Source of the DNA: Erythrophleum ivorense
Taxonomy: Eukaryota; Streptophyta; Magnoliopsida; Fabales; Fabaceae
NCBI GenBank assembly: GCA_026724425.1
Contig: JAIUCV010000118.1
Location: 1,426,001-1,490,000 of the forward strand
Direction of reading: 5' to 3'
Length of the DNA: 64,000 nt
Positions 46,350 through 57,926 of this stretch are shown in pieces. Made by a program: the position numbers and the translations under genes. Numbering within the stretch: the stretch's first letter is position 1; the number at the start of each line of letters is the position of its first letter. The notes beneath the pieces were generated by a model. The model searched no databases. It saw only the letters and a program-made list of their open reading frames with translations, and was not told where the DNA came from.

Positions 46350-48352
46350 CAGGGTTTGAAGCATAACTTGTTGTCTCATGCAGTGAGGGAAGTTTTGATT
46401 AAAGTAATAGCCAATCTATCCAAGTTTTGTAAGAAATCTTATAAGAAACTTGATATCTCAAAGTTCTGGGTGGGGATAGAAAGAGAGAAAGGAAACATCC
46501 GTTGGAAGTCTTGGAGCACTTTAACAAAGGAAAAAAAGGAAGGTTGATTGGGCGTTAGAGATTTTGCAACCTTTAATTTGGCTTTGATTGCTAAAAGTGC
46601 TTGGAGGTTATTGCATAACCGAGATGATCTTTGGGTCAACGTACTTAGAAGATTGTATTTTCCTAACACAAATTATATTGATGCAAAACAAAGGCCATAA
46701 AAGCTTCATGGGCCTAATCTGCTATACTTGAGAAAGGAGATATGCTAAAAAATGAGTTGCGTTGGAAATTGGGGATGGTAAATCTATCAAAATATAGGGG
46801 GATAGATGGACTCCTAGTATTACTAGTAGAAGTATTAGTTTTGATAGGTTATTTAACGAAGATAGAAACAAGTTAGTGACTGATTTAATTGTGAATGGCA
46901 TGTAAGATCTCTCCTTAATTGCTGGCAAAATCTCTAGTGAAGTAATTTCAGCTACTTTGAAGTTCCCATTTCATTATCTGGTAGGGAAGATAAAGTGGTA
47001 TAGTCTTATGCCAAAAATGGACAATATAAAGTTAAATCTGGGTATAAAGTTGTTCAAGGTGCTGATCAAAGAAGTCCTCCATTAAAACCTAGGGCCTGAG
47101 TTTTTTAATTCCTAATGAGTTATGGGATATTGTATGGAGATTGAAAGTTCCTCCCAAGATAAAGAATTTCATATAGAGGGTTGCATTTGGTGCACTTGCT
47201 ACAGAAGAGGCCATGTTTAAAAGAAAATGTGCTGAGAACCCTCTTTTCTTAATTTCTGAAATTGAACATAAAACTATAAAGCACCTTTTGCTGCTTTGCC
47301 CTTGGACTAAGAAGGTACGGTTTGGAACTCCTCTTTCTTTGATCATTCACGAGGAAATGATTACAAGAGTTGATTCGCGGTGTTATGATTTGTTGGTAAA
47401 ATCAACAGAAAACCAGATGAATACAATAGCACCTTTGTTAATTTGCTTGTGTCTGTTGGAGATTATGGAAAGATAAGTGTAATGCTCTATTTAACAAAAA
47501 CAATGCATGGCGGATCCAACAAGAGTTTTGAATGGAGGAATGGTTTTTTTGAATGAATTCTGGGAGGCTAAAGGCTTTGTGGTTGCTTCTAAGGACCTTG
47601 GGGTTGGAAGAAGATTGTTGGATAGTTGGAAGTTTCTTGTTGCTGACCAACTAAAATTTAATGCTAATGGTTCTTTTAACCCAAAATTAGGGAAAGCCAG
47701 AATTGGGATTATTTGTAAGGATAGTAAAGGAACGGTTGTAGATGGATTTGGAGGTTCTATTAATGCCAACTCTGCATTTATGACAGAGGTGTTGGCCATG
47801 AGAAAAGCTTTGTTATTGGCTCCTTCATATTTGAAAATGAGGATTTGTTGTGAAATTGATTGTGAGGTACTTTTTAACCGCATGCTAAAAGATGATTTTG
47901 TTGGTTGTGATTGGTTAGTGCCACAGTTATGGAAGATGTTATATGCCCGAAGACTTCATTATATAATGTTTCCTTTTACTTGGTGTCTCTCCTTCGAAAT
48001 AAAGTTGTTGATTGGGTTCCAATGAATGTTGTAAAGGGGATTTGCCCTCTTTTGTGGGTTATTTGTCCACTATCCCCTCTGATTGAGTTGTTGATTTGGG
48101 ATTCTTCTATGGCCAGTGCTTCTTCTGTGAATAGAAAAGATGTTAGCTAAGTTGGCTGATTGCTGTGTTTCTATCTATTTCTGTTGTTGTTCTGCTATAT
48201 TTCTTCTAATTTTTTTTTTTTAATGTTTTTTTGTCTTTTGTTTGGTTGGTTTGTTCAGTGTTTCTTTTTGTTTCTACTTGTTCCTGTATTGGTAACTATT
48301 TGTTTGTGGCTTTTTCTTAATGATATTAATCTTTTCTGGCCAAATAAAAAAA
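46350..48352 (+). pseudogene. 5'-truncated L1-type LINE with poly-A tail
   Basis: It begins within the C-terminal part of the reverse transcriptase (LLSHAVREVLIKV). It continues with WKSWSTLTKEKKEG and a zf-RVT domain (about 47120-47310: LKVPPKIKNFI, FKRKCAENPL, IKHLLLLCPWTKKV). It ends with an RNase H-like RVT_3 domain (47640-47900: KFNANGSFNPKLGKARIGII, AFMTEVLAMRKAL, EIDCEVLFNRML). The first catalytic Asp of RNase H is Asn here, and the zinc-binding Cys pair of zf-RVT is partly lost. Frameshifts split it into several frames. The 3' UTR ends in ATCTTTTCTGGCC followed by an A-rich tail at 48342-48352, as in plant L1 elements. Confidence 0.88.
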
Positions 48353-49072
48353 ATGTTACCTACTCACCTATTTCTAGATCATAGATATTAGCTTATACAA
48401 AACTAGCAAAGCAATATGCAAGTATTGGAATCTTACAGAATCAGTTAATTCAGAACATAAAACACAAGCCAATTTTCTGTTGTCCACTGTTTCTTTCTGC
48501 TGATATTTTTGTATTATGTTTATTTGAAAATGGAAATTTCATTACATAAATTAAAAATTAAAAAAAAAGCATTAACGAAATAAGAATTAATGACATGTTA
48601 AAGTTTATAAAACATTCAAAGGCAGATCCAAAACACAATAAACAGAGCAACAATAAAGAGGAGGAAGCACCTACATGATATTGATTGCGGGATGTGCTTT
48701 ATTCTTTTTAGGCGTTTAAACTACTTTACTGATGCTATAACTCTTGAAACTACATTACTATGCTTTCTCTATTACCTAGCTGTGTGTTGAAACTATTTGA
48801 ACTTGATATTGTAACTACTACACAGGGCATGCTCTGCATTTGATTGAAACAGTGTTGTATGGTCAAGCTATCTTAGCTCTCAAGTTTATAGTATGCTATG
48901 AAAATATTTTACTGATTTTGGCTTACTCTAGTTACATATATAAACTTGCAGTTCTACTACCTAAGGCTAGCTCAAGTGGCTAGCAAACTGGGCATTTGGA
49001 TAAAAAGTTGCTAGTCCAACTTTCTTCCTATACTAACAAAAGAAATAAAATTAGCGTTTCTTGAAGTGGAAG
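48353..49072. other. Downstream flank of the P450 gene
   Basis: No second gene was found. On the minus strand AATAAA occurs near 48699, about 370 bp past the P450 stop, a distant candidate poly-A signal. A phrase GGCTAGCTCAAGTGGCTAGC (48964-48983) looks like the A box of a tRNA-derived SINE, but no clear B box follows. Confidence 0.4.
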
Positions 49073-52000
49073 CTAAGACAATATCCTTGGCCAGATTTGA
49101 ATTGGTAGGCCTTGAGTTGGTACTGGCAGTGGATTCCTCTTCAAGAAATTGTCTGCACAAAGCTTCCAAGTGAAGCGAGTCACCAGATAATGGATTGCCA
49201 CAAGAGTTTCAATCCTAGCAAACTCATATCCCGGGCATATTCTCTGTCCCGCTCCAAATGGGATGAAGCAGTAGGATGGTATGGATGATTGGTTCTCAAA
49301 TCTACTTGGATCAAATTTTGATGGCTCTGGGAATATGTTATTGTCCATGTGGGTCATTGCTGTAACCCAGAAGATCTATAAATCAAAATAGTTAAATGCT
49401 ATTAGCTTTATGGTGAAATATTAAACCAGAACACCCTACTTCGGACCTTGAGAGATAGATAAACATTTAATTTGGTCATTCACATTTTTTAAAAAGAAAA
49501 TTTGGCATCCCAATCTTTAACATGCTTGAAACATTGGCCTTCTGTCCCATGTTCATCTGAAATATAAGATCAAACTTTACAGTCTATTGATTTAGACGTT
49601 ATTTGGTGGCAAATAATATCCAAGTTAGCAGACAATTAGGTGTCATTAAATTGTTGATGAAAATGGAATGGAAGGATAGAATTCCGAGTATTATAATAAT
49701 TGAGGGACTAAATTAAAAGAAATAATTTGTAGAGGACCAAATTAAAAATCTACCACTCTATCGAGGACCAAAATATGGTTTTCCTCTTGAAGTGAAAAGA
49801 AATATATTTTGCTGTTGGCGGAGGAGATTTTCACTTACTTGCCACCCTTTCGGTATAAGGTATCCACCATACTCAATGTCTTTCGCAGCCTTTCTGAAGC
49901 CACCAAAGGCAGGAGGAAACATCCTGAGAGTTTCACTTGCTACTCTCCAGGTACACTTCATCTTGGCAAGGTCTTCCCATGTAAGAGACTCTCCTGGGAG
50001 CTTGCTTTCTGCTATCTCTTCCTGTTCTGCAACCACAAAATTCCAAATATATTTAGGTACCTTTTCTTTGATTTTGAAGAAGAAGAATCACCAAAACTAC
50101 TCTAATGAACCAAATAGTTGGCCTATTTTTTTTTTCTTCAATTTTTACTGTCAAGAAATGCAATCAAACAGTCAAGCCTCTCACTTGGAAGTCCTTTGAT
50201 CAAAATAGATAAACTTTTCAACATGAGGTGGTTCGATAGATAAGATCAAACAGCATTGACCAAAAGTACCCTTTGCTTAGGAGATGGAATAATCTATCTT
50301 AATCCCTTGGATCATAAAAACTTCGATGGCATATCAACGACCATTTCACCTTAAAAAGTTTGTACTGTAAAAAATTATGGTCTTTAACATACGCTCACAT
50401 ATGCATACCTTGAAGAACTGCTGCATAAATAGCAGGTTCATTAGCTAAGAGACGGACAATGAAAGTGATAAGAGTGGCTGAAGTTTCGTGTCCAGCAACC
50501 ATAACAAGCATGGCATTCTGGATGATCTCCTTCTCAGTGAGTAATTCTTTTTCCTCTTCGTCACGCATGCTAAGCAAGTAAGTGATGAGGTCTTGTTGAG
50601 AAGAAGCCCGATTTAGCTTGAGTTCAATCTTCTTCTTTTGCACAAGCTCCTTCAACATGTTTTGAATTTTCGTGCTTTCTCTGAGGCTGCGATTGTAGCG
50701 TGTGAAGGGCACATTAATGGGGACTGACCATGCTCCTTCTATCATGGTTTGGAAGCAATCCAGGAATTGATCTCTTTGTTTTCCTCGCTCGAGACCAAAC
50801 AAAAGAGAGCAAATTATGTTGAATGTGAGATTCTTCATCAGGGGCAACACCTACAAGAACAAGAAATTAAAATGGTCACAATTTGATTTTAGTTTCATTT
50901 AGCTCAAATTTGCCTTTTTGTTTTTTCCCTTCTCTCCACAAGAGAATTAGTGCTTGTTGTTTAGTTGGGTGTTGGGAGACGTGGAAATGGGAAGGTTGAA
51001 GATTGGGATTGAAAATGATTGTTTGATTGGTTTTAGTAAGGATTTCCTTTAAAAACTCTTAAATTTATATCACTAACTAGCTAGGTAAAGAGTCAATAAA
51101 TAAGTTATATTAGTCAATCTCACTATAATAAACATCTAAAAGTTTTTATTGATTTTTTATATAATCAACTTATATATTATATACATGCATGCGTGTGCAC
51201 GCACATACACACACATATATATATATAAGAATTAATGAAATTAATCCCTGTCTCTTTTTTCCTACGGCAAATTAAGAAATTTAAGGTTTAAAGACATTGT
51301 GAACTTACTTTCACGAACCAAAGTATTTTTTTTAATCTTGTTTGTCTCTAAAAAGTTGTGTTCAAATTACAAGCCCAGATTTGCAGGGCATCTTTTTACC
51401 CCTTTACGGAAGATCTTATGTAAGGAACTGGGAAGTTCTCAGAGAAAAATATGGCTTTGATGATGAAATTGAAGTGAGATTTTGACATGTTAATGATTGG
51501 CTTCCTATAAACTTCCCAATTTAGAGCTCAATGCTCAAGTCAAGCTTAGTCATCCACAAGTGAAGTCTAGATTCAGAAGCCTAAACATGCTGCTCCGTAC
51601 ATTGTTCAAGTTTCTCAAGAGTCAGCTGCTCTAAAACTAGGTTCAAGAGTTGATTACTTTTGTAGATGCTGAATGCCCAAAAAGTGAAATGGTCTTTTGT
51701 ATATTTGAAATCCTACTTAACATTAAACTATTTAACACATATATACTATTAGCTATAGGCGAAAAATATTTGGTAGACCTAGTCTATATTAAATAAGTAC
51801 GCTAAGTCAATAATAAAAATATATATGGACATGTTACAAACACTTTTTCAGATATGTTGACATCTTTTCATAGATTAAGTGTATTATTATTTTTTAGCTT
51901 AACTTTAATTTTATATTTTTCTACAAGATATTGATTACGTGTGGCCTTAAATTTACTTTTCCTACTAGAATTTTATACCTTGCGGAGATAGTTTAACTTA

Positions 52001-53656
52001 TCTTACATAAACTACCTTTTACCAGCATTTTTTTCCAATGCTTATGTTAGCCTTCCTTTGATCTATAAATACGCATGAATTGTAACCATTTGAGAAGCAT
52101 GCAAGAGCAAGGTGGAGGAGCTTGATGCATTTGGTTGCAAGCTTGTGTTCATATATATGTCCTCTTTGTGTATTTCTATGCAGAGATTATACAAACCTTT
52201 TGTGAGAAAATTTTTGAGGTATTTAGATATATTTACGGTGTGCCTTTGAGTGTTGATCAGTAAAACCACCTTTGTATCTTTTTTGGTTTCCTTATTAGTG
52301 AATTTCTTTCTCACCTTTATCTATAGGTTAAAAGTTAACCCAAGTTAAATATATTGTTTACTATTTCTCCTTCCTAACCACTTCATTTAGATTTTGCTAA
52401 TTCTTAACAAACCACTTCTAGGCCTAAGCATAGACATTAGATATGATGAGTTTGGATATCCTGTCGTATAGAAAGTAAGAGAGAGGAACAAAGAGTGGCC
52501 TTCACTTGAATGGGACCCACGTTCCTATTTCTCTTTCTCCAAGGGGTGTTGATGAGTTGGACCTTAACCTATCCTAATGCCCGGTTTGTTCTTGCGTTGG
52601 ATTTCTTTTTCTAATGCCTAAATCCGGTCCAATTTGATTGAGTAGTAAACCGAGATAGACTAGTATAAAAATTATTTTAATTTTTGATCAAAATTATAAA
52701 ATGATCATTGAGAAAAAAAATTTATAGATGTTTTTATGAAACTACATCATCCTTAAAAAAATAAAATTTTTATATAAATTTTTACGAAATAAAATTTCAA
52801 AAAAAGATTATTTGAACGAAACTAAGTTAAGCCAAATTAGCCAAAATAACTGCGTGAGGCACATATGCCCTTTTTCTTAACTTGACCCATTGTAATCAGG
52901 TGGGACCAAATTTGCTAAGTCACCGGGTCGATAGTCCTAACGTGCTGTTATGATAAAGAAACCAAATCCAAATCCAAACACAATACAGATATATATATAT
53001 ATATATATATAATATTAGTGCCTATGTAATTTGAGGTTATTCATCGTGTCTACGAGCTTTTAATCTATGTCAAACTCACGTACATGGGTATTTTTTAAAG
53101 TCTCACTACCTGGTAGACCAGGAAATTTTTATGTAACAAAGATGGAGTTGTAAAAACATACCGTGATCTGCTGCTTCCCCTGCCAATACATCTCAAGGTG
53201 CATCCTAACTTCCTCATCCATTTTCCCCACATAATGCTTCAACGATTCCGGCTTCAAGAACGGCATCAGTGCTCCTCTCACGCGCTTGTGATCTTGTCCG
53301 TTCAGCTCCAGCATGTTCCGCTCTCCCAATATACTTCTGAGCGACTGCGGCTGCTGGTTAGCAATGCTGCTACCGTCGTCGGTGAACATAAACTTATTTG
53401 CAGCCTGTCCATATATGAACACTGTTGGTTTCCCAAACAGGTTCAGCTTCGATATTGGGCCATACTTTTTCACTCTTTCTTGGAGCCATTGTTCTGCGTT
53501 GTTGGCTCGCAAGGCTCGAAGAAGACCTAAGCTTTGGCCTATAATGGGGATTCCTAATGAACCTGGAGGGACTCTTGTTGATGATCTTTTGGTTTTTTTG
53601 AGGAGGAGAAGGAGGATTGGGATGAGGAAAAGGAAACTAGCAAGGAGGATATTCAT
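49073..53656 (-). CDS. Cytochrome P450, CYP85 clan (CYP716/CYP728-like), 475 aa, four exons
   Basis: A heme monooxygenase of the endoplasmic reticulum. CYP85-clan relatives oxidise triterpenes, sterols and other terpenoids; the substrate here is unknown. Exons on the minus strand are 53656-53162, 50850-50409, 50026-49839 and 49375-49073, with GT-AG introns, in frame throughout (1,428 nt with stop). Visible features: membrane anchor at residues 3-19, then KKTKR and the proline hinge PPGSLGIPIIG (30-40); I-helix AGHETS (284-289); ExxR as ETLR (344-347); PERF-type FDPSRFE (Arg 400); heme loop FGAGQRICPG (415-424) with Cys 422. Exon junctions fall at QIT|VLP, LQ|EQEE and GWQ|IFW, which match the family's continuous sequence. 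Length is normal for the family (about 475-485). All key residues are present, so it should encode an active enzyme. Intron 1 is 2.3 kb and intron 3 carries a MITE. Confidence 0.93.
49376..49838 (-). other. P450 intron 3 with a foldback MITE (about 49440-49772)
   Basis: GT-AG intron of 463 bp. Its left part begins GGACCTTGAGAGATAGA..TTTAATTTGGTC. The right part, reverse-complemented, begins GGTCCTCGATAGAGTGG..TTTAATTTGGTC, so inverted terminal repeats of about 45 bp at roughly 70% identity enclose about 330 bp. This is a typical MITE in a plant intron. I could not fix the TSD. Confidence 0.55.
50851..53161 (-). other. P450 intron 1 (2,311 bp)
   Basis: The donor is GTATGT at 53161 and the acceptor TAG before 50850. 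It holds a compound CA/TA microsatellite (51190-51227), a TA array (52990-53011) and AT-rich DNA. The stretch 51360-52380 has a TATA-like CTATAAATACGC at 52060-52071 and a more even composition, which would fit a decayed insertion such as an LTR fragment, but no ends are visible. The frame 52063-52314 is not a gene. Confidence 0.7.
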
Positions 53657-53714
53657 GATTCTGTTTTCTGTTTTGGAAACTGAGGAGGATGGTGTTCAGG
53701 GGTGTTTTGGCTCG

Positions 53715-53724
53715 GCTTTTAAAG
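53715..53724 (-). promoter_or_regulatory. TATA-like box of the P450 gene
   Basis: On the minus strand CCTTTAAAAGCC lies about 60 bp upstream of the start codon at 53656. No better TATA match is closer. Assigned by position. Confidence 0.4.
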
Positions 53725-53799
53725 GGGGAAGTGTGATCTTTTTGCTGGTCTATGATTGGATTGGAGTTTCTGTTAAAAAAAAAAATGGAAACAATTGAA

Positions 53800-54699
53800 C
53801 ATCATGAATGACGATATGTAGTATTCTATCCTTGCAAAAAAAAATTTTGATTTAAAATATAAATTATTTAACAATAATAGTAATTATTATTTTTTATAAT
53901 ATTTTATATTTAATAACAATAGTTGTATTAAAAATTTTTATTTAATAATAATAATTGTATTGATAGTAAGAATAAAGACGAAAAGATATGATAATATTTA
54001 AAAAATTTAAAAATATAACTAATTTTTTAAAAAATATATAAACTAATTAAAAATAATTTATATTTTGAATTGAAGAGAGTATTAATCTGTGAATTATGAT
54101 AATAGAGACAGCGATATGATACATCTCAACATTTTTCTAAGATATGCTGTGTCTGACTTTTTAAAATCTAAACGAGTCAGTCGATTGGTGAAGCGACATA
54201 TTGTCATTGTCATAATTTAAATCATAGTCAAGATACTTTCTTGAGATTAGGCGATAAGCGGACGACCTTCCTTTAACTAATTATTTGAAGTGAACTGGAA
54301 CGTCATCTAACAAGAACATTTAATAATGGATCGCAATTAAGTAGATTATGATGACTTTTCATTACTCGCTCTTTTCTCGTTCACTTATAATATATTATAT
54401 TCTCATTTTATTTTATTTTTTGTAAAGTTTTTTTTAATTCCATATCTCAATTTGTTTTAAAAGATTTTATGTATATTTTAAAAATAAAAAATTATATAAT
54501 TTTAGTAAAATTCAAATAATATCTATGTAATTTTATACATAAATTTTTTTTATATATTTAAAAATAAAAAAATTATATAATTTTACTAAAACTAAAAAAA
54601 TATCTGTGTAATTTATTCAAATTTCTACAAAATTGACGGTGCATGACTATTGTCTCTAGCTAGACACAGGACCACAACATGCTTGGCCTTCATTTCTCA
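53800..54699. other. AT-rich upstream region of the P450 gene
   Basis: Runs of A and T with ATAATAATAG-like phrases (53870-53960). No ORF, RNA gene or element end was recognised. It probably includes the upstream regulatory region of the P450. Confidence 0.5.
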
Positions 54700-55321
54700 T
54701 ATTTTAAAGGAAAAATTATAACCAATAACCCAAATGTTATAAAATTTATAAGGAAGGACCTTAAAAATTAAAAAAAAATTATAATGGAAGACCCATATAA
54801 TAAAATATTTACAATGAAGGACCTTAAAAATTAAAATTACCAATAAAGACCATTATTACTATCAAATTTTAAGAGATTTTACTACCAATTTTAATGAATT
54901 TACTGTTGGGTATAGGAAAATACCCAGTAGTAAATCTTTTAAAACTGGTAGTAAAACCTCTTAAAATTTGATGGTAATGATAGTTCTTAAAAATAATTTT
55001 GATTTTTAAACTCTTTCATTATAAATATTTGATGATATGGATCCTTCATTATAATTTTTTTAAAATTAAAATTATCATTAAGGATCATAGTTGCCATTGG
55101 GTTTTAGAGGATTTTACTACTAATTTTAGGAGATTTATTATTAAGTATAATAAAGTTCAGCACTTTCCTACATCTAATAATAAATTTATTAAAATTGGTA
55201 GTAAAATTCTCTAAAACCCAATGATAATGATGCTCCTTAAAAATAATTTCAACTTTTAAAGTTTGTCATTGTAAATTTTATAGCGTTTAGGTCATTCATT
55301 GTAATTTTTTTCTATTTTAAA
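54700..55321. mobile_element. Mutator-type MITE (outer) with exact 9-bp TSD
   Basis: The outer element (54709-55312) is flanked by identical 9-bp repeats TATTTTAAA (54700-54708, 55313-55321). Its ends are inverted repeats: GGAAAAATTATAACCAATAA at the left, and GAAAAAAATTACAATGAATG when the right end is reverse-complemented. Nearly the whole length folds back on itself. Removing the inner MITE and one copy of its TSD leaves about 306 bp. A 9-bp TSD and long TIRs point to a Mutator-like (MULE) origin. It has no coding capacity; the frame 54999-55214 is made of repeat. Confidence 0.85.
54764..55070. mobile_element. Inner MITE of the same family, nested in the outer one, 9-bp TSD
   Basis: The inner element (54773-55061, 289 bp) is flanked by exact AAAATTAAA repeats (54764-54772, 55062-55070). 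It has TIRs AAAAAATTATAATGGAAG and, from the right, AAAAAAATTATAATGAAGG. Its centre is a hairpin around GGGTATAGGAAAATACCC (54907-54924). Its arms match those of the outer element, so one copy jumped into another near its left arm. Confidence 0.85.
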
Positions 55322-55714
55322 TGCCAGAAAATCATATATGCTGCTCCTTTTTCTAAACTTCTCTTATACTTCTTTGAACAAAAGAAAATTGATTTTAATC
55401 TTATTTTCTATACATAATAAATTTACTTACTCGTTTTGTCAAATTTCTATTTTTTTAAGGGGGAAAAACACTATAGCATTCTTTTTTACATCTTTTACCT
55501 TACCTAGTTAAAGTGTAAAAACTACTAATCTAAACAGACAAAAATAAATAATTTAAGGTTTAGATCTTAGAATATAAAATATATATGACTGGGTTGCCTT
55601 AATTTTTTTTTCCTTTTATTGAATTAATTAACATAAAACAAGCATTAGTTAAATGAGTAGAATGAGAGGGTATGAAATGTTTATAGATGAGATCAAGTGA
55701 AATGTTAGTGTTCT
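55322..55714. other. AT-rich spacer between MITE and satellite
   Basis: Nothing recognised in about 390 bp of A/T-rich DNA. Confidence 0.5.
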
Positions 55715-57135
55715 TCATATTAGTCATCGTTATTCCTCACTTACTAGTCACATGAAGTTGTTCTTGGGGTTAAAACTTGTGTTGCACTAGTATAGTTGTT
55801 TTAAAAAGTCTTTCCCATGCCTTAGATTTTTGTGATTATTCTACATAACAAACATTCAAGTCACATTTAGCTAAGTATTAATTTTTTACTGTAGTCAAAT
55901 CTAGCTAAGAATTAATTTTTTACTATTCTTAAATATAATTTTTTGTATCTTTATTATTAAGGTTTTCAATAAAAATATTAATCATCTTTACCCCTCACTT
56001 GCCAATCACATGAAGTGTTCTTAGGGTCAAGACTTGTGCAATGCTAGTAGGGTTGTGTTAAAAAGTCTTTTTCATGCCTTAGATTTTTGTGAGTATTCTA
56101 CATAGAAGACATTTACTAAGTCAAGTATAGCTAGTTAGGCATTATTTTTTTTTTGGACTGTCTTTAAATATAATTTTTTATATCTTTATTATTAGGTTTT
56201 TAAATAAAAATATTAGTCATCCTTATTCTTTACTTGCTAGTTGCATGATGTTGTTCTTGGATTGAGACTTGTATCGTGTTAATAGAGTTGTTTAAAACGT
56301 CTTTTCCATGCCTTAGATTTTTGTGATTATTCTACATAAAAGACATTCAATGAATCAAGTACAGTTAACTAGGCATTAATTTTTTTTGGGACTATCTTAA
56401 AATATAGTTTTTTATATTATTATTATTATATTCTTAAATAAAAATATTAGTCATCGTTATTCCTTGTTTGCTAGTCACATGATATAGTTCTTGGATCGAG
56501 ACTTGTGCAGTGCTAGTTAGGTTGTTTAAAAAATCTTTCCCATGCCTTAGATTTTTGTGATTATTCTACACAAAAAGACATTCAATGAGTTAAGTACAGC
56601 TAGCTAGCCATTTTCTTTTGGGACTATCTTTAAATATAATTTTGTATATCTTTATTATCATGTTATTAAATGAAAATACTAGTGATTCTTATTCCTTGCT
56701 TGCTAGTCACATTACTTGTTCTTGGATGGAGACTTGTTCCTTGCTATAATGATTCTTTTAAAGCCTCTTTCCTATGCCTTAAATTTTTGCTATTATTCTA
56801 CATAAAAGATATTCAAGTAGCCAAGTATTACTTGCTAGGTATTAATTATTTTTATCTAACTATCTTTAAATATAGTTTCTTATATCTTTATTATCACATT
56901 CTTAAATAAAAATATTAGTCATCCTTATTTCTTACTAGTTACATGATGCTGTTCTTATGCTGAAGCTTGTGGCATGCTAGTAATGTTGTTTAAAAGGTCT
57001 TTCTCATGCCTTAGATTTGTGATTATTCTACATAAAAAACATTGAATGAGTCAAGTCTAACTAGGCATTACTTTATTTTTTATTTTTGGACTATCTTTAA
57101 ATATAGGTTTTATATCTTTATTATTAGACTTCCAA
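55715..57135 (+). repeat. Six-copy tandem repeat, period about 233 bp
   Basis: The anchor CATGCCTTAGATTTTTGTG recurs at about 55816, 56073, 56307, 56541, 56772 and 57005, steps of 257, 234, 234, 231 and 233 bp. The first unit is longer because a phrase of about 30 bp ending TAATTTTTTACT is doubled within it (55880-55924). Units differ by roughly 10-20%. Each contains TAGTCATCSTTATTCCT, a TTGTTCTTGG..GACTTGTG block and TTTAAATATAATTTT..ATCTTTATTATTA. No coding potential is shared between units, so the array is a local satellite. Confidence 0.9.
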
Positions 57136-57926
57136 TAGAATTATGACATGTATAAAAGTTAGAAATATAATATAAGAGAATTAGAAAAACAAGCTTTGAG
57201 ACGTGAAAGATTATTATTTTTAAAAAGTAATTGCATGTATATCAAGGAATTGTAGAAAATGCGTTTTCAAGATACAATAAATCTTCTGGATATACTCAAA
57301 CTTTCTATTAGCACTTTTGTTATGGAAAATGGGAATACTTCCATACACTAAACAATCACTTCTAATAATTATCTTTTTTTCATTTTAAGAGACATGTTAG
57401 TTTAATTTAAATTTAAAATTTAAATAATAAGTATATTAGAGCATACTGGTTCAATTTTCTTAGAAGCCTAATGATGAAGCCTAACACACACACACACACA
57501 CCCGCAAACACACACATAAAATAAATTATTTAGATACATTAAATGGCTCTATCTTTATGTGCCTTTAATTAACCCATTCCCTCCAACTTGGGACTCCAAA
57601 AATCACCCACAATATTTCAAACTGTATAATAATTCCTCCACTAGTATTATTCCATAATATCATGCATACTAAAAAGTATCTCATAATGATTTGAACTTTC
57701 TATTTGTGCAAATCCTTTAAAGTTTTGAGGAAGTTATTGGTATTCTAAGATTTAACCCACAATTGGTTATGTTGAAACCAAAAACATCACACACATGATA
57801 TTATAGTAAGTAAACAAGAAGTTTGGTATTTTGCTTTATTACTCTTATCACCATATGCTACTTTTCATTTCATAAAATATTTATAAGATCAACACCTTAA
57901 ATCTTGTTCAAAGTGACACCACTTCG
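57136..57926. other. Intergenic DNA with a CA microsatellite
   Basis: (CA)9 lies at 57484-57501. Otherwise AT-rich sequence with no recognised feature up to the TSD of solo LTR G. Confidence 0.6.
57484..57501. repeat. (CA)n microsatellite
   Basis: Nine CA units between the 233-bp satellite and solo LTR G. Confidence 0.9.

Noticed and set aside
48160..48384. 74-codon hydrophobic ORF resembling a membrane protein
   Set aside because: It lies in the T-rich 3' UTR and poly-A end of the L1 LINE. The hydrophobicity comes from TTT/CTT codons.
48957..49020. tRNA-derived SINE
   Set aside because: An A-box-like phrase is present, but the only B-box-like phrase (GTTGCTAGTCC) is poor and no tail or TSD is seen.
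53313..53798. 161-codon plus-strand ORF
   Set aside because: It is the antisense shadow of P450 exon 1.
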